Shown in pieces: positions 25,409 to 34,675 of a DNA stretch of 64,000 bases. The position numbers were made by a program, and so were the translations under genes. The notes beneath the pieces were generated by a model, which was given only the letters and a program-made list of their open reading frames with translations, had not been told where the DNA came from and searched no databases. Positions within the stretch are counted from its first letter, which is position 1. Every line of letters begins with the position of its first letter. The DNA is from an uncultured Porphyromonadaceae bacterium (GTDB lineage Bacteria; Bacteroidota; Bacteroidia; Bacteroidales; Muribaculaceae): NCBI GenBank assembly GCA_900546365.1, contig URCF01000007.1, positions 62,001 to 126,000 of the forward strand, read 5' to 3'.

Positions 25409-26446
25409 ATGCCTAAAATCAGCAATCAAAAAGCGAGCATGATTCATGGTGTGCTCCTTATAGCCCTCTTTGCCTGCGCAGCCTTCTACATCGGTGAGGC
25501 TCCATTCTTCAAAGAGATTTCATTCAGCCCCATGATTATCGGTATCATACTCGGTATGATATACGCCAACTCGCTGCGCAACAATCTGCCCGACACATGG
25601 GTGCCCGGCATACAATTCTGTTCCAAGAAGATACTCCGTCTGGGTATCATTCTCTACGGATTCCGACTCACATTCCAGGATGTGGTGAATGTGGGTGTGG
25701 CCGGAATTGTGATTGATGCCATAGTGGTCATTGTCACCATTTTAGGCGGCGTATATCTTGGTAAACTGCTGAAGATGGACCGCGACACAGCCCTGCTCAC
25801 CTCGGTTGGCAGCGGTATATGCGGGGCCGCAGCAGTGCTCGGTGCCGAGAGCACCATCCGCACCCAGCCCTACAAAACAGCTGTTGCAGTGGCCACGGTG
25901 GTGATTTTCGGCACATTGTCAATGTTCATCTACCCTATTGCCTACCGCACCGGGCTGCTCAACCTCACTCCGCAGGAGATGGGCATCTACTCCGGAGCCA
26001 CGCTCCACGAGGTGGCTCACGCCGTTGGAGCCGGCAACGCCATGGGACCCGAGATAGCCAATGTGGCCATCATCGTCAAGATGATCAGGGTGATGCTTCT
26101 TGTGCCGGTGCTGATAGTGCTCGGATTTTGGGTGGCAAAACGCAATTCCACAACCCCGGGAGCACAGAAAAGGAAGCTGAGCATCCCATGGTTCGCGCTC
26201 GGATTTCTTGCGGTCATAGCTTTCAACTCGTTCAACCTGCTTCCCGCCGCACTTGTGGACGGCATAAATCAGTTTGACACCTTCCTGCTCACCATGGCCA
26301 TGGCAGCTCTGGGAGCTGAAACAAGCTTTGACAAATTCAAAAAAGCCGGCCCCAAACCGTTCCTTTTGGCCGCATTATTATATGTGTGGCTGCTGGGCGG
26401 CGGTTACATCCTCACCAAATGCCTCGCTCCCATCTGGGTAGCATAA
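25409..26446 (+). CDS. YeiH/UPF0324 family putative sulfate exporter
   Basis: A 345-residue membrane protein with about ten helices. Conserved segments include SPMIIGIILGMIYAN, KKILRLGIILYGFRLTF, TSVGSGICGAAAVLG and YSGATLHEVAHAVGAG. The family (PF03601) contains YeiH, assigned as a sulfate exporter by homology; substrates are poorly tested. It sits between aroE and comEC on the same strand with short gaps. Confidence 0.93.
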   Translation: MPKISNQKASMIHGVLLIALFACAAFYIGEAPFFKEISFSPMIIGIILGMIYANSLRNNLPDTWVPGIQFCSKKILRLGIILYGFRLTFQDVVNVGVAGIVIDAIVVIVTILGGVYLGKLLKMDRDTALLTSVGSGICGAAAVLGAESTIRTQPYKTAVAVATVVIFGTLSMFIYPIAYRTGLLNLTPQEMGIYSGATLHEVAHAVGAGNAMGPEIANVAIIVKMIRVMLLVPVLIVLGFWVAKRNSTTPGAQKRKLSIPWFALGFLAVIAFNSFNLLPAALVDGINQFDTFLLTMAMAALGAETSFDKFKKAGPKPFLLAALLYVWLLGGGYILTKCLAPIWVA

Positions 26447-26467
26447 CGACACCTTATACAAACGGAG

Positions 26468-28513
26468 ATGAGAGCGCCGTGGTCGCTGATGCCTTTGCTG
26501 CCGTCGGCTCTGACGCTTATGGCGGGGGTGCTTCTCGGACTCACCGGATGGTGGCCGGTGGTGGCGTGCGTGTCAGCCATAGGCTCGGCGGTGCTCTTTT
26601 TCCTGCACCGCAACAGATGGGCTTTGGCACTGCTGTTCTGCTCGTTGGGCACAATCAACAGCCATTTCCGTATCCCCGTTCAAGCTCCGGACTTCATCTC
26701 CGACCAACCGTCTCTTTACAGCGGACTCATCACACGCACACGTATCGGCAACAGCTCACAGACACTCACTGTGCACATCAACCGCTGCGGCACCGACTCC
26801 ACCAATATTTCCGACATCAGTCCGTTTGATGCCACAGTCACCGTGCCGGCGTTCGACACCGAGTATGAACCGATGCAAACCATCTGTTTCCGGGCCGCGC
26901 TATCACCGGTCAATCCTGTACACGACCTCCCCGATGAACTCACCTCAGCCGATATCCAGCTGAAACAACGCATATTCATGCACTGCGTGATTCCGCCCGA
27001 CAGCGTCAAATCCGTGACTCCTGCATCAGGAATAAAAGCCTCGCTAAAGCGGTTCCAGTCCGAGAGCACCAGGCTGCTTCTGTGCAGCAACCTCAAGCCA
27101 CGCACCAAAGAGTTTCTGTGCACCGCCCTTCTTGGCGACCCCTCGGCCATCGACCCCGAAGTGAGATCGGATTTCGCCTCGGCGGGACTGGCACATATCC
27201 TCGCCCTCAGCGGACTACATGTGGGGCTGATAGTGATGCTGGTGTCGCTGGCACTATGGCCTCTGAGGATGGTGCACGGACAGATTGTAGCCACCATCAT
27301 TACCATATCACTGCTGTGGCTTTATGCCGCATTTACCGGCATGGGCGACTCCGTGGTGCGGGCAGTAGTGATGCTGAGTGTGTATCTTGGAGCGGGGATA
27401 TTCCAGCGGCGAAACAGCGGCATCAATTCATTATGCTTCGCGGCAATAGCGATACTGCTCGTCGATCCGTCGGCACTGTTTTCCATCGGTTTTCAGCTGT
27501 CGTTTGCCGCCGTGGCAGCGATACTGGTGTTTGCCAACAGCATCAACCCGGTGTCGCAGCGGCACAGACTGGCCTATTCCATAGCCTCGCTGCTGAGTGT
27601 ATCCATATCGGCGATGATCGGCACTGCACTTATTTCATGCTACTATTTCCACACTCTGCCTGTTTATTTCCTGATAGCCAACATCTCCACCGCCCTCATA
27701 CTGCCATGGCTCATAGGAGGCGGGGCTGTGCTCACTCTCCTGCTATGGTTGGGATGCGACCCGCCGTGGCTATGCCACATTCTCGATCTACTCTACTCAG
27801 CCTCCGAAACGATAGCTTTGTGGGTAGCATCTTTGCCTGGATCAACCGTTGGACAAATCTACCGGCCGGCTTGGTTGCTGCTCCCCTACGCCGGTGTGCT
27901 GGCGATGTTGAAACTTTGGCTTGAAACACGCCGCAAGCTTTGGGGCTCGCTACTGCTTCTTTCCGTTGTCATCACCGGTGCCTGCTTCGTCATACCCGCA
28001 GATAAAAACCTCAGCGACACACTGTATATAGCCCGCACCACTTACCATACCAACCTGATAGCCGACATCACGGGCACCAATCCCATAATCATCACCACCG
28101 CTCCCAGAGCCGACCTCGGGGCAGCATTGCACAACGCCAATATGCGCTATGCCAATTTTCTCGGAATGAGGGGATACGACTCGCTGCGTGTGGCATCCGA
28201 ATCCATCACCGCAGGCAATCTGAGATGGAAACGGCCTTGGCTTCAGTTGCCAGGACTCTCTATTCTCGTAATCAGCAGCGACACACTCCTGCACCATGCC
28301 GAGGGCCACGCGCAATATGCCATTTTATGCAGGGGGTACAGGAAATCAATTCATCAACTTACGGAAAGTGTTGTGTGCGACACCATTGTGCTGAGCTATG
28401 ACCTGCATCCCAAACGGTTAGCACGCTACCGGGCCGAATGTGACTCCCTTGGATTGCCCTATCGCAATATGCGGTCGGATGGACCGTGGTCAATACCCAT
28501 CAGCTCGCGATAG
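26468..28513 (+). CDS. comEC: ComEC/Rec2-type DNA uptake membrane protein
   Basis: A 681-residue protein that forms the inner-membrane channel for single-stranded DNA in natural transformation. There are N-terminal helices, a DUF4131-like soluble segment (about 60-210), then the competence domain with GDPSAIDPEVRSDFASAGLA, HILALSGLHVGLI and further helices. The C-terminal 150 residues are a short remnant of the metallo-beta-lactamase-like domain without the zinc-binding HxHxDH motif. That shortened form is common in Bacteroidetes. The 3' end overlaps the opposite-strand folK-like gene by 55 bases. Confidence 0.93.
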   Translation: MRAPWSLMPLLPSALTLMAGVLLGLTGWWPVVACVSAIGSAVLFFLHRNRWALALLFCSLGTINSHFRIPVQAPDFISDQPSLYSGLITRTRIGNSSQTLTVHINRCGTDSTNISDISPFDATVTVPAFDTEYEPMQTICFRAALSPVNPVHDLPDELTSADIQLKQRIFMHCVIPPDSVKSVTPASGIKASLKRFQSESTRLLLCSNLKPRTKEFLCTALLGDPSAIDPEVRSDFASAGLAHILALSGLHVGLIVMLVSLALWPLRMVHGQIVATIITISLLWLYAAFTGMGDSVVRAVVMLSVYLGAGIFQRRNSGINSLCFAAIAILLVDPSALFSIGFQLSFAAVAAILVFANSINPVSQRHRLAYSIASLLSVSISAMIGTALISCYYFHTLPVYFLIANISTALILPWLIGGGAVLTLLLWLGCDPPWLCHILDLLYSASETIALWVASLPGSTVGQIYRPAWLLLPYAGVLAMLKLWLETRRKLWGSLLLLSVVITGACFVIPADKNLSDTLYIARTTYHTNLIADITGTNPIIITTAPRADLGAALHNANMRYANFLGMRGYDSLRVASESITAGNLRWKRPWLQLPGLSILVISSDTLLHHAEGHAQYAILCRGYRKSIHQLTESVVCDTIVLSYDLHPKRLARYRAECDSLGLPYRNMRSDGPWSIPISSR

Positions 28514-28851
28514 CCACGCTGAAAATATCCGCGCTCCATATCCTTGGGGCGTAGCACCACGCCATCAGCCACCACAAGGTCAAGATCCAAAGACACATAC
28601 TCCCTTCCTGGAATACGGCCGCATCTCCGCTCCAATTCCTTGAGATGAAGTACCACATCATCTACCGGCAGATCACTGTTGCCCATCACCACAGAGTTGA
28701 GATAATCGGCATCCACGCCGTTTATGGCTCTCGTGGAATAGATTGACGAGCACTGCATGGAACTGAGAAAATCACCAAGAAGCTCAATGGCCTGTGCCAT
28801 CCGCTGCTCCTTGTCAGGACTGTTGCTCCCTACACCAATCACCAGTATCAT
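28459..28851 (-). CDS. HPPK (FolK)-like protein, short and partly degenerate
   Basis: HPPK transfers diphosphate from ATP to 6-hydroxymethyl-dihydropterin in folate synthesis. The 130-residue product has the fold's landmarks: GVGSNSPDKEQRM at the start, SSIYSTRAI, the metal-binding pair in LDLDLVV, and VLRPKD. It is about 25-30 residues shorter than usual, and the arginine that normally precedes the DLD motif is absent. It may be a divergent paralog and not the main folate enzyme. It overlaps the metallophosphoesterase gene by four bases and comEC by 55. Confidence 0.75.
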   Translation of the reverse strand: MILVIGVGSNSPDKEQRMAQAIELLGDFLSSMQCSSIYSTRAINGVDADYLNSVVMGNSDLPVDDVVLHLKELERRCGRIPGREYVSLDLDLVVADGVVLRPKDMERGYFQRGYRELMGIDHGPSDRILR

Positions 28852-30038
28852 TTGCCTCTGCGGAGAGTTATCACTGTGATTTCAGGGGTGGCGCCAAACC
28901 GCATCGGGAGCGCCACGGTACCCATGCCGATGTTGACATACAGTTTATGGGTGGACTTGGAATCCTCGTATAGTCCACCCCAGGTGTCGTAGCGCCACGC
29001 AGCTGGTGACAGACCGAACATTTCAATCTGCATGGCGTGGGTGTGACCCGACAAGGCAAGTGCCACATTCACACTGTCGTTATCGGCGATATCCGTGCAC
29101 CAATGAGCAGGATTGTGAGTGAGCAGCAACTTTGTAACATCATCATTCAGCGAGGGATAAGAATCAGGTAAAGAGCCATATACAGTGAAAGGCGGGTCAC
29201 CTACATTTTCCACTCCGATAAGAGCTATGGAGTCGTTGCCGGCGCGAAGCATACAATGTTCGTTGCGAAGCAACCGCCATCCCATGGCAGCCTGCAATGA
29301 ATCCATCATCACCATGTTCTGCGCCTTATGCTCTTCCGAAGGCCATTCGCTGTAGTCGCCGTAGTCATGATTGCCGAGAATGGAATACACGCCATCCTTC
29401 GCGCGGAGCCGCGACAGGGGGCGTACAAACGGTGGGAGTTCGGATGTGCGGCGGTTTACAATGTCGCCGGTGAACACTACCAGGTCACCGTCAAGGCTGT
29501 TGATTTTGTCCACCACTTTGCTAACGTACGTAGTGTCAGTGCCGTATGTGCCGACATGGAGGTCGGAAAACTGGATCAGGCGATAGCCGTCAAACGCTTC
29601 GGGCAATCCGGCAATCTCCACCTCCACCTCTCTCACCTGCATACGGTAGCGGTTGACAAGCGCGCCCCACCACATTCCGACAAACAGGAGCACCGAGAGG
29701 CCGCCCCCGACATACGAGAGCCAACTCCACCGTTTGCGCCTCAGGAGCAACGGAATAGCTGAAACAAGATCAAATACCACAAACAGCAATTTCGGCACAT
29801 ATACCGACATGAACCCGAACAGCAGCCACATAACGGTGAGCAAAGCCTCCTCGCTGCCATCGCGCCTCGGAAGGCACAACGCCACCACGAGCAACAGATA
29901 CATCACCACGCTGCCCCACAACTGCACACGGCTCCACAGCCTGAGGGTCAATCGCTTGACAGTCTGCCGATACAGATACCAATCAGCAAGCAAGCATGCC
30001 ACCACAGCAAGAACCAGCGGCAGATAATAGACTCGCAT
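28848..30038 (-). CDS. Membrane-anchored metallophosphoesterase
   Basis: A 396-residue protein. About 130 N-terminal residues contain four hydrophobic helices. The calcineurin-type phosphoesterase domain follows, with metal ligands in QFSDLHVG, FTGDIVN, LGNHDYGDY, LTHNPAHW and LSGHTHAMQ. Homologs such as YkuE and YaeI act on lipid or envelope phosphates; the substrate here is unknown. It lies seven bases after the acyltransferase gene, so the two may act on membrane lipids in sequence. Confidence 0.93.
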   Translation of the reverse strand: MRVYYLPLVLAVVACLLADWYLYRQTVKRLTLRLWSRVQLWGSVVMYLLLVVALCLPRRDGSEEALLTVMWLLFGFMSVYVPKLLFVVFDLVSAIPLLLRRKRWSWLSYVGGGLSVLLFVGMWWGALVNRYRMQVREVEVEIAGLPEAFDGYRLIQFSDLHVGTYGTDTTYVSKVVDKINSLDGDLVVFTGDIVNRRTSELPPFVRPLSRLRAKDGVYSILGNHDYGDYSEWPSEEHKAQNMVMMDSLQAAMGWRLLRNEHCMLRAGNDSIALIGVENVGDPPFTVYGSLPDSYPSLNDDVTKLLLTHNPAHWCTDIADNDSVNVALALSGHTHAMQIEMFGLSPAAWRYDTWGGLYEDSKSTHKLYVNIGMGTVALPMRFGATPEITVITLRRGK

Positions 30039-30045
30039 TTTCAGA

Positions 30046-31245
30046 TTATTTTACAGGAGCATCACCGGATGCCTTGGCACATGTTTGCCCCGTAGCCACA
30101 AGCTTGTTGCGCAGCGGATTGGCATACATCTGCAGCATCATTTCATGCATAAACTCGCGGTCAAGCTTCGACACATCGGGCAGCTTCACCTTATCAAGCT
30201 GGGCATTGATATAATCCTCAAACCCTCGCTGCATCTCCGGTGAATACATCTCGCCATACTGACGTGTGTGGTGAAGCATATCGTAGGCCACATAGTTGAC
30301 CGGGAAAATCTTGTAACCCGAATGAATCGCACAGTCCACCATAGCGCAAATCCTTCTGACAGTTTCAATCTTGTCGGTTGACTCGAGCAGCGGCTGAAGC
30401 TGGGAGTTGATGCACGGGGCGAACTGGAAATGCACTCTTCCCTTCTGTCCGAGGAGCCCGGTCTCCATACTCAGGAGGTCATCGTGCTGACATTTCTTGA
30501 ACTCGGGGTCAAGACGCTTCAGCAAAAATTCCCTGGCCTTGAGATAGTCGTTGGGATCGTACTCGTAGCTTATCGACACAGGCATGAGGTTGATTTCGCT
30601 CACATTCTGCGCCACACTGCCTCCACCGGCAAGTCCGAGCATCTTCACAAGGCTCTCCTGCGTCATGTCGTTGGAGTCCTTGGCACGCCCTTCGCGCTGG
30701 GCAATCCACACACTCTCATGCTTTTGGTTGATGGCAAAATGTATGTACGCCGACAATTGCTTGGCAGCCTCAAGCGCCTGGGTGAGACGGAGGTTGCGCT
30801 TTACAATAAAACTCTTGTTGAGCTTCACAAGGTCAGTGATCCATTCATAAATCAGCAGATTGTTGCCGATAGCCACCTCGGAAGTGCGGATATTGCTCTT
30901 TAGCAGACAAAAGTTGAGAAACGAAGCATCGAGCACTATGTCCCTATGGTTGGTGATATAAGTGTTGCTCACACCGGACTTCACATTCTCGATACCGTCG
31001 AAAGTGATGCCATCGGTGGTTTTGTGCATCAGCATCTCAATGAAGGGACGCATCACCTGGGTTTGAAATGTCTCCTTGTCCGGAACGGCAAGCAGATTGT
31101 CCACAAATCCGGGGAAATCCACCCCGGGCATCACATACCGCACGGCATGCTCAAACCCCGGTTCCTTCACCAGCATTGACATCTTTTCCTTGAATTGGCT
31201 ATCGTCGAAGGGGGCTATATCGCTGAAATCGTATTCGTTACTCAT
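30046..31245 (-). CDS. Glycerol-3-phosphate/1-acylglycerol acyltransferase family protein
   Basis: A 399-residue cytosolic or peripheral acyltransferase. TNHRDIVLDASFLN takes the place of the catalytic HX4D box, though the spacing here is one residue longer (HX5D), and WIAQREGRAKDSND matches the EGxR-type phosphate-binding box. The N-terminal 100 residues are helical and lack membrane segments. It probably acylates a glycerolipid or related acceptor; the substrate is unproven. It is the first gene of the operon that continues with the metallophosphoesterase and the folK-like gene. Promoter at 31281-31288. Confidence 0.8.
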   Translation of the reverse strand: MSNEYDFSDIAPFDDSQFKEKMSMLVKEPGFEHAVRYVMPGVDFPGFVDNLLAVPDKETFQTQVMRPFIEMLMHKTTDGITFDGIENVKSGVSNTYITNHRDIVLDASFLNFCLLKSNIRTSEVAIGNNLLIYEWITDLVKLNKSFIVKRNLRLTQALEAAKQLSAYIHFAINQKHESVWIAQREGRAKDSNDMTQESLVKMLGLAGGGSVAQNVSEINLMPVSISYEYDPNDYLKAREFLLKRLDPEFKKCQHDDLLSMETGLLGQKGRVHFQFAPCINSQLQPLLESTDKIETVRRICAMVDCAIHSGYKIFPVNYVAYDMLHHTRQYGEMYSPEMQRGFEDYINAQLDKVKLPDVSKLDREFMHEMMLQMYANPLRNKLVATGQTCAKASGDAPVK

Positions 31246-31280
31246 AATTCCGCTTGATTAGGAGTGGAAAATTGAGTTTC

Positions 31281-31288
31281 AAAGTTAC
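31281..31288 (-). promoter_or_regulatory. -7 box (TAACTTTG) of the acyltransferase operon
   Basis: Minus-strand TAACTTTG, full match, about 35 bases before the ATG at 31245. Confidence 0.6.
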
Positions 31289-31349
31289 AATTTTTCTCGC
31301 ATATAGCGGGTTTCTGTTAGTAAATTTTAACCACGTTACAGCCACAGCC

Positions 31350-32414
31350 TCATTTTCGGCTCGATATATAGGCTCGCCAACGGTCAATCATAGCCGTCAT
31401 ATCAGCCGGCACTTCCGAGCTGAAAAACATCTCCTTGCCTGTGCGCGGATGCACGAAGCCAAGGGTGCGGGCATGGAGAGCCTGACGCGGACACAGGGCA
31501 AAACAGTTCTCCACAAACTTCTTGTACATAGCCGTGCGCTCGCCTCTGAGCACCTCGTCACCGCCATATCGGGAATCATTGAGCAGCGGGTGGCCGATAT
31601 GCTTCATGTGGACACGAATCTGGTGAGTGCGCCCGGTTTCAAGCACGCATCTCACCACCGACACATATCCAAGATTTTCAAGCAGATGGTAGTGCGTCAC
31701 GGCGTGCTTGCCTTGACTTCCGTCAGGAAACACCGCCATCTGCAGCCTATCCTTAGGATTGCGCCCCACGTGCCCCACGATGGTTCCGTTCTCGGGATCG
31801 GGCACGCCCCACACCACAGCCACATACTCACGTTTGGTGGTCTTGTTGAAAAACTGCTTTCCGAGATTGGTTTTGGCATCAGGAGTCTTGGCCACCACCA
31901 ATAGTCCTGAGGTATCCTTATCGATACGGTGCACCAGCCCCATGCGGGGGTCCGACACATCATAGTCGGGATTGTCGCGGAAATGCCATGCGAGAGCGTT
32001 GACCAGAGTGCCGGTGTAATTTCCGTGTCCGGGATGCACCACAAGTCCGGCGGGTTTGTTCACCACGAGCAGATCCTCATCCTCATACACAATGTCGAGC
32101 GGAATATCCTCAGCCACAATCTCAAACTCGTAGCGCGGACGGTCCATCACCACACTCACCACATCGAGCGGCTTCACCCTGTAGTTGCTCTTCACAGGCT
32201 TGCCGTTGACAAGAATACATCCGGCATCAGCCGCCTGCTGCACACGGTTCCGCGACGACTTCTCAAGCCTAAGCACCAGGAATTTGTCAACTCTCAGCAG
32301 CTGCTGACCCTTGTCAGCCACAAACCTGAAATGCTCATACAGCCCATCGCCCCCGTCGCCATAGTTCTCCTCAATCCCCTCGATATCCTCGATATCCTCA
32401 ATATCTTCAGCCAT
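31350..32414 (-). CDS. rluD: RluA/RluD-family pseudouridine synthase
   Basis: Isomerises uridines in 23S rRNA. 354 residues from ATG 32414. Residues about 45-105 form an S4 RNA-binding domain (LLRVDKFLVLRLEKSSRNRV, then GCILVNGKPVKSNYRV). The catalytic domain holds the motif with the essential Asp, GLVHRIDKDTSGLLVVAKT, and the late block HLLENLGYVSVVRCVLETGR, followed by THQIRVHMKHIGHPLLND. The N-terminus carries an acidic repeat (EDIEDIEDIEG) encoded by a 9-base tandem repeat. It starts six bases after the PASTA gene ends. Confidence 0.93.
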   Translation of the reverse strand: MAEDIEDIEDIEGIEENYGDGGDGLYEHFRFVADKGQQLLRVDKFLVLRLEKSSRNRVQQAADAGCILVNGKPVKSNYRVKPLDVVSVVMDRPRYEFEIVAEDIPLDIVYEDEDLLVVNKPAGLVVHPGHGNYTGTLVNALAWHFRDNPDYDVSDPRMGLVHRIDKDTSGLLVVAKTPDAKTNLGKQFFNKTTKREYVAVVWGVPDPENGTIVGHVGRNPKDRLQMAVFPDGSQGKHAVTHYHLLENLGYVSVVRCVLETGRTHQIRVHMKHIGHPLLNDSRYGGDEVLRGERTAMYKKFVENCFALCPRQALHARTLGFVHPRTGKEMFFSSEVPADMTAMIDRWRAYISSRK

Positions 32415-32420
32415 GCGCAA

Positions 32421-33041
32421 TCAATTGAGGTCCAGGAAATCAGATTCGGGAATATCTATATCTATGGAGTCACCGGCTTCCTCCTGCATGCCGGCACCCA
32501 CCTCTATCACCACCTTGCTTGTGGTGGGGATACGGGCTCCGGGCATCAGACGATGACCGTCGCGGGTCACATTCAGCACAAGGTCCTGATATTCCGACGG
32601 CACCTCGCGCACCTCTATATCCTTGATGCCCAACCCCTCGAGTATCGAGCGAGCCTGACGCAGCGACATATCGGTGAGCGCGGGAATTGTCACGCTGCGC
32701 GGTGTGAAAGCATTGACTGTGAGATACACTGTGCGGCCGTGCTTCACCTTGGTGCTGACTTTCGGATTCTGCTCCACCACCATGCCGGGCGATGCGGAAT
32801 TATCGTACACAGAGTCACTAAGCTCCACCACAAACCCCTCGGCCTCAAGCTTCTGCACAGCCTCATCATAACTTACGCGGCGCACATCCGGCACCTCTTG
32901 ATACTCTCCGTGACCGGTCCATACATCAAGCCACACAGTGCCAAGCCACAACAGCAGCACACCGAGCAGAATCATGGCCAGCAAATTGAGCAAAATCTTC
33001 ATGCCGAGCTTCATCGGCTTCTTAGGGTTTTGGGTATCCAT
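32421..33041 (-). CDS. PASTA-domain membrane protein
   Basis: 206 residues: a short cytosolic N-terminus, one membrane helix (about 15-37), then three PASTA repeats outside, beginning YQEVPDVRRVSYDEAVQKLE, SVTIPALTDMSLRQARSILE and a third weaker unit. A short acidic tail follows. PASTA domains bind muropeptides or unlinked peptidoglycan, but this protein has no kinase or penicillin-binding domain, so it is a stand-alone wall-binding form. It starts three bases after the DUF1846 stop. Confidence 0.92.
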   Translation of the reverse strand: MDTQNPKKPMKLGMKILLNLLAMILLGVLLLWLGTVWLDVWTGHGEYQEVPDVRRVSYDEAVQKLEAEGFVVELSDSVYDNSASPGMVVEQNPKVSTKVKHGRTVYLTVNAFTPRSVTIPALTDMSLRQARSILEGLGIKDIEVREVPSEYQDLVLNVTRDGHRLMPGARIPTTSKVVIEVGAGMQEEAGDSIDIDIPESDFLDLN

Positions 33042-33044
33042 AGT

Positions 33045-34514
33045 CTATTTTTTCTGTTTTTTCACCGGATCGCAAGTCAGTCCCACACCAAGTTTCTTGA
33101 ACACCTTATGGTCCACCTCGCCGAGCATCACAGTGCAATGCACCTGACATCCGTCCAGCTCCGGCAGTTTCTCCAGGGCGCGACGACAGTTTTCATCGTG
33201 AGTACTGAGCACCGAGAGTGCCACAAGCACCTCATCCGTATGCAGTCTTGGGTTGCGGCTTCTTAAATAATGTGTCTTTGTGTGCTGGATAGGCTCTATC
33301 ATCTGCTGAGGTATAAGCTTCACGCCATGGTCGATGCCGGCCAAATATTTCGTAGCATTGAGAATGAGCGCAGCACTCGGGCCGAGAAGCACACTCGTTT
33401 CAGCAGTGATGATAGTGCCGTCACCGAGCTCTATAGCCGAGCAAGGCACTCCGCTCGCATCAGCACGCTCTTTGGCGGCCACGGTGCAGCGGCGGTAGGT
33501 GGTGTCAATCTTCGCCTGCTTCATCAGCAGCGCAATCTTGTTCACCTCGTTCTCGTTTCCCTCGCCAAGAGCCATACGGTCGAGAGCGGTATAATAGCGG
33601 CGTATAATCTCGTTTTTTGAAGCCTCGCAGCACACCTCGTCATCGTTGATACAGAATCCCACCATATTCACACCCATGTCAGTGGGCGATTTGTACGGAT
33701 TCTCGCCATAAATACCCTCAAACAGAGCATTCAGCACAGGGAATATCTCAATGTCGCGGTTGTAGTTGATGGCAGTTTTGCCATACGCTTCAAGATGGAA
33801 CGGGTCAATCATGTTCACATCGTTGAGGTCGGCTGTGGCGGCTTCGTATGCAATATTCACAGGGTGCTTGAGCGGAAGGCTCCACACAGGGAACGTTTCA
33901 AATTTGGCATATCCGGCCTCAATACCGCGCTTATGCTCATTGTAGAGCTGACTGAGACACACGGCCATCTTGCCGCTGCCGGGGCCGGGGGCGGTGACAA
34001 TCACCAGCGGACGGGTGGTTTCCACATAATCGTTGCGGCCAAACCCTTCATCGGAGTCAATCAGCCCCACATTTGTGGGATAGCCATCGATGGTATAATG
34101 TATATAGGTAGTGATGCCAAGACGGCTCAGCTTGGCGCGGAACGCATCGGCGCTGCTCTGGCCATTGTAGTGGGTCACCACCACCGAGCTCACAAGAAAT
34201 CCGCGCTTCTGAAACTCCTCCCTGAGCCTCAGCACATCCATATCGTAGGTGATGCCCAAATCCTGACGCACCTTGTTTTTCTCGATATCGAGCGCACTGA
34301 TCACAATCACTATTTCAGCATGGTCGCCCAGCTGACTGAGCATACGCAACTTGCTGTCAGGCTGAAAACCCGGCAGCACCCGGCTCGCATGGTAGTCGTC
34401 AAACAGTTTGCCACCAAGTTCAAGATAAAGCTTGTTGCCAAACTTGGCAATGCGCTCTTTAATGTGCTCAGACTGTATTCTGAGATACTTATCGTTGTCA
34501 AATCCGTATTTCAT
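33045..34514 (-). CDS. DUF1846 family protein
   Basis: A 489-residue cytosolic protein that matches DUF1846 along its whole length: KYGFDNDKYLRIQSEHIKER, FGNKLYLELGGKLFDDYHAS, RVLPGFQPDSKLRML, and the glycine-rich VTAPGPGSGKMAVCLSQLY. The last could be a nucleotide-phosphate loop. Function is unknown despite solved structures in the family. First gene of an operon with the PASTA protein and rluD, driven by a near-perfect promoter (34524-34531). Confidence 0.93.
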   Translation of the reverse strand: MKYGFDNDKYLRIQSEHIKERIAKFGNKLYLELGGKLFDDYHASRVLPGFQPDSKLRMLSQLGDHAEIVIVISALDIEKNKVRQDLGITYDMDVLRLREEFQKRGFLVSSVVVTHYNGQSSADAFRAKLSRLGITTYIHYTIDGYPTNVGLIDSDEGFGRNDYVETTRPLVIVTAPGPGSGKMAVCLSQLYNEHKRGIEAGYAKFETFPVWSLPLKHPVNIAYEAATADLNDVNMIDPFHLEAYGKTAINYNRDIEIFPVLNALFEGIYGENPYKSPTDMGVNMVGFCINDDEVCCEASKNEIIRRYYTALDRMALGEGNENEVNKIALLMKQAKIDTTYRRCTVAAKERADASGVPCSAIELGDGTIITAETSVLLGPSAALILNATKYLAGIDHGVKLIPQQMIEPIQHTKTHYLRSRNPRLHTDEVLVALSVLSTHDENCRRALEKLPELDGCQVHCTVMLGEVDHKVFKKLGVGLTCDPVKKQKK

Positions 34515-34523
34515 AACGGATTA

Positions 34524-34531
34524 CAAAGGTA
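34524..34531 (-). promoter_or_regulatory. -7 box (TACCTTTG) of the DUF1846 operon
   Basis: Minus-strand TACCTTTG with TTTG exactly 20 bases upstream, close to the Bacteroidetes consensus. The box ends nine bases before the ATG, so the leader is about six bases. Confidence 0.75.
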
Positions 34532-34646
34532 AACGATTTTGTCCACATCACCAAAAAAATCTTTCAACAACATCACCATCAGCCCTTAGGTTGATTTTTT
34601 TAATTTTATTAAGCACCAAACACTGCACGGAATGGAAGAAAATTTG

Positions 34647-34654
34647 TAACTTTG
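34647..34654 (+). promoter_or_regulatory. -7 box (TAACTTTG) of bamD
   Basis: Plus-strand TAACTTTG, full match, 21 bases before the ATG at 34676. It overlaps an in-frame TTG at 34652, so translation cannot begin there. Confidence 0.65.
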
Positions 34655-34675
34655 CACACTGCAACAATATATGCA

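Noticed and set aside
32370..32414. The 9-base repeat in rluD as a phase switch
   Set aside because: The unit length is a multiple of three, so changes would only vary the number of acidic residues.
31929..33266. A 445-codon open frame on the plus strand
   Set aside because: It runs opposite the well-identified rluD, PASTA and DUF1846 genes and is His/Leu-rich shadow sequence.
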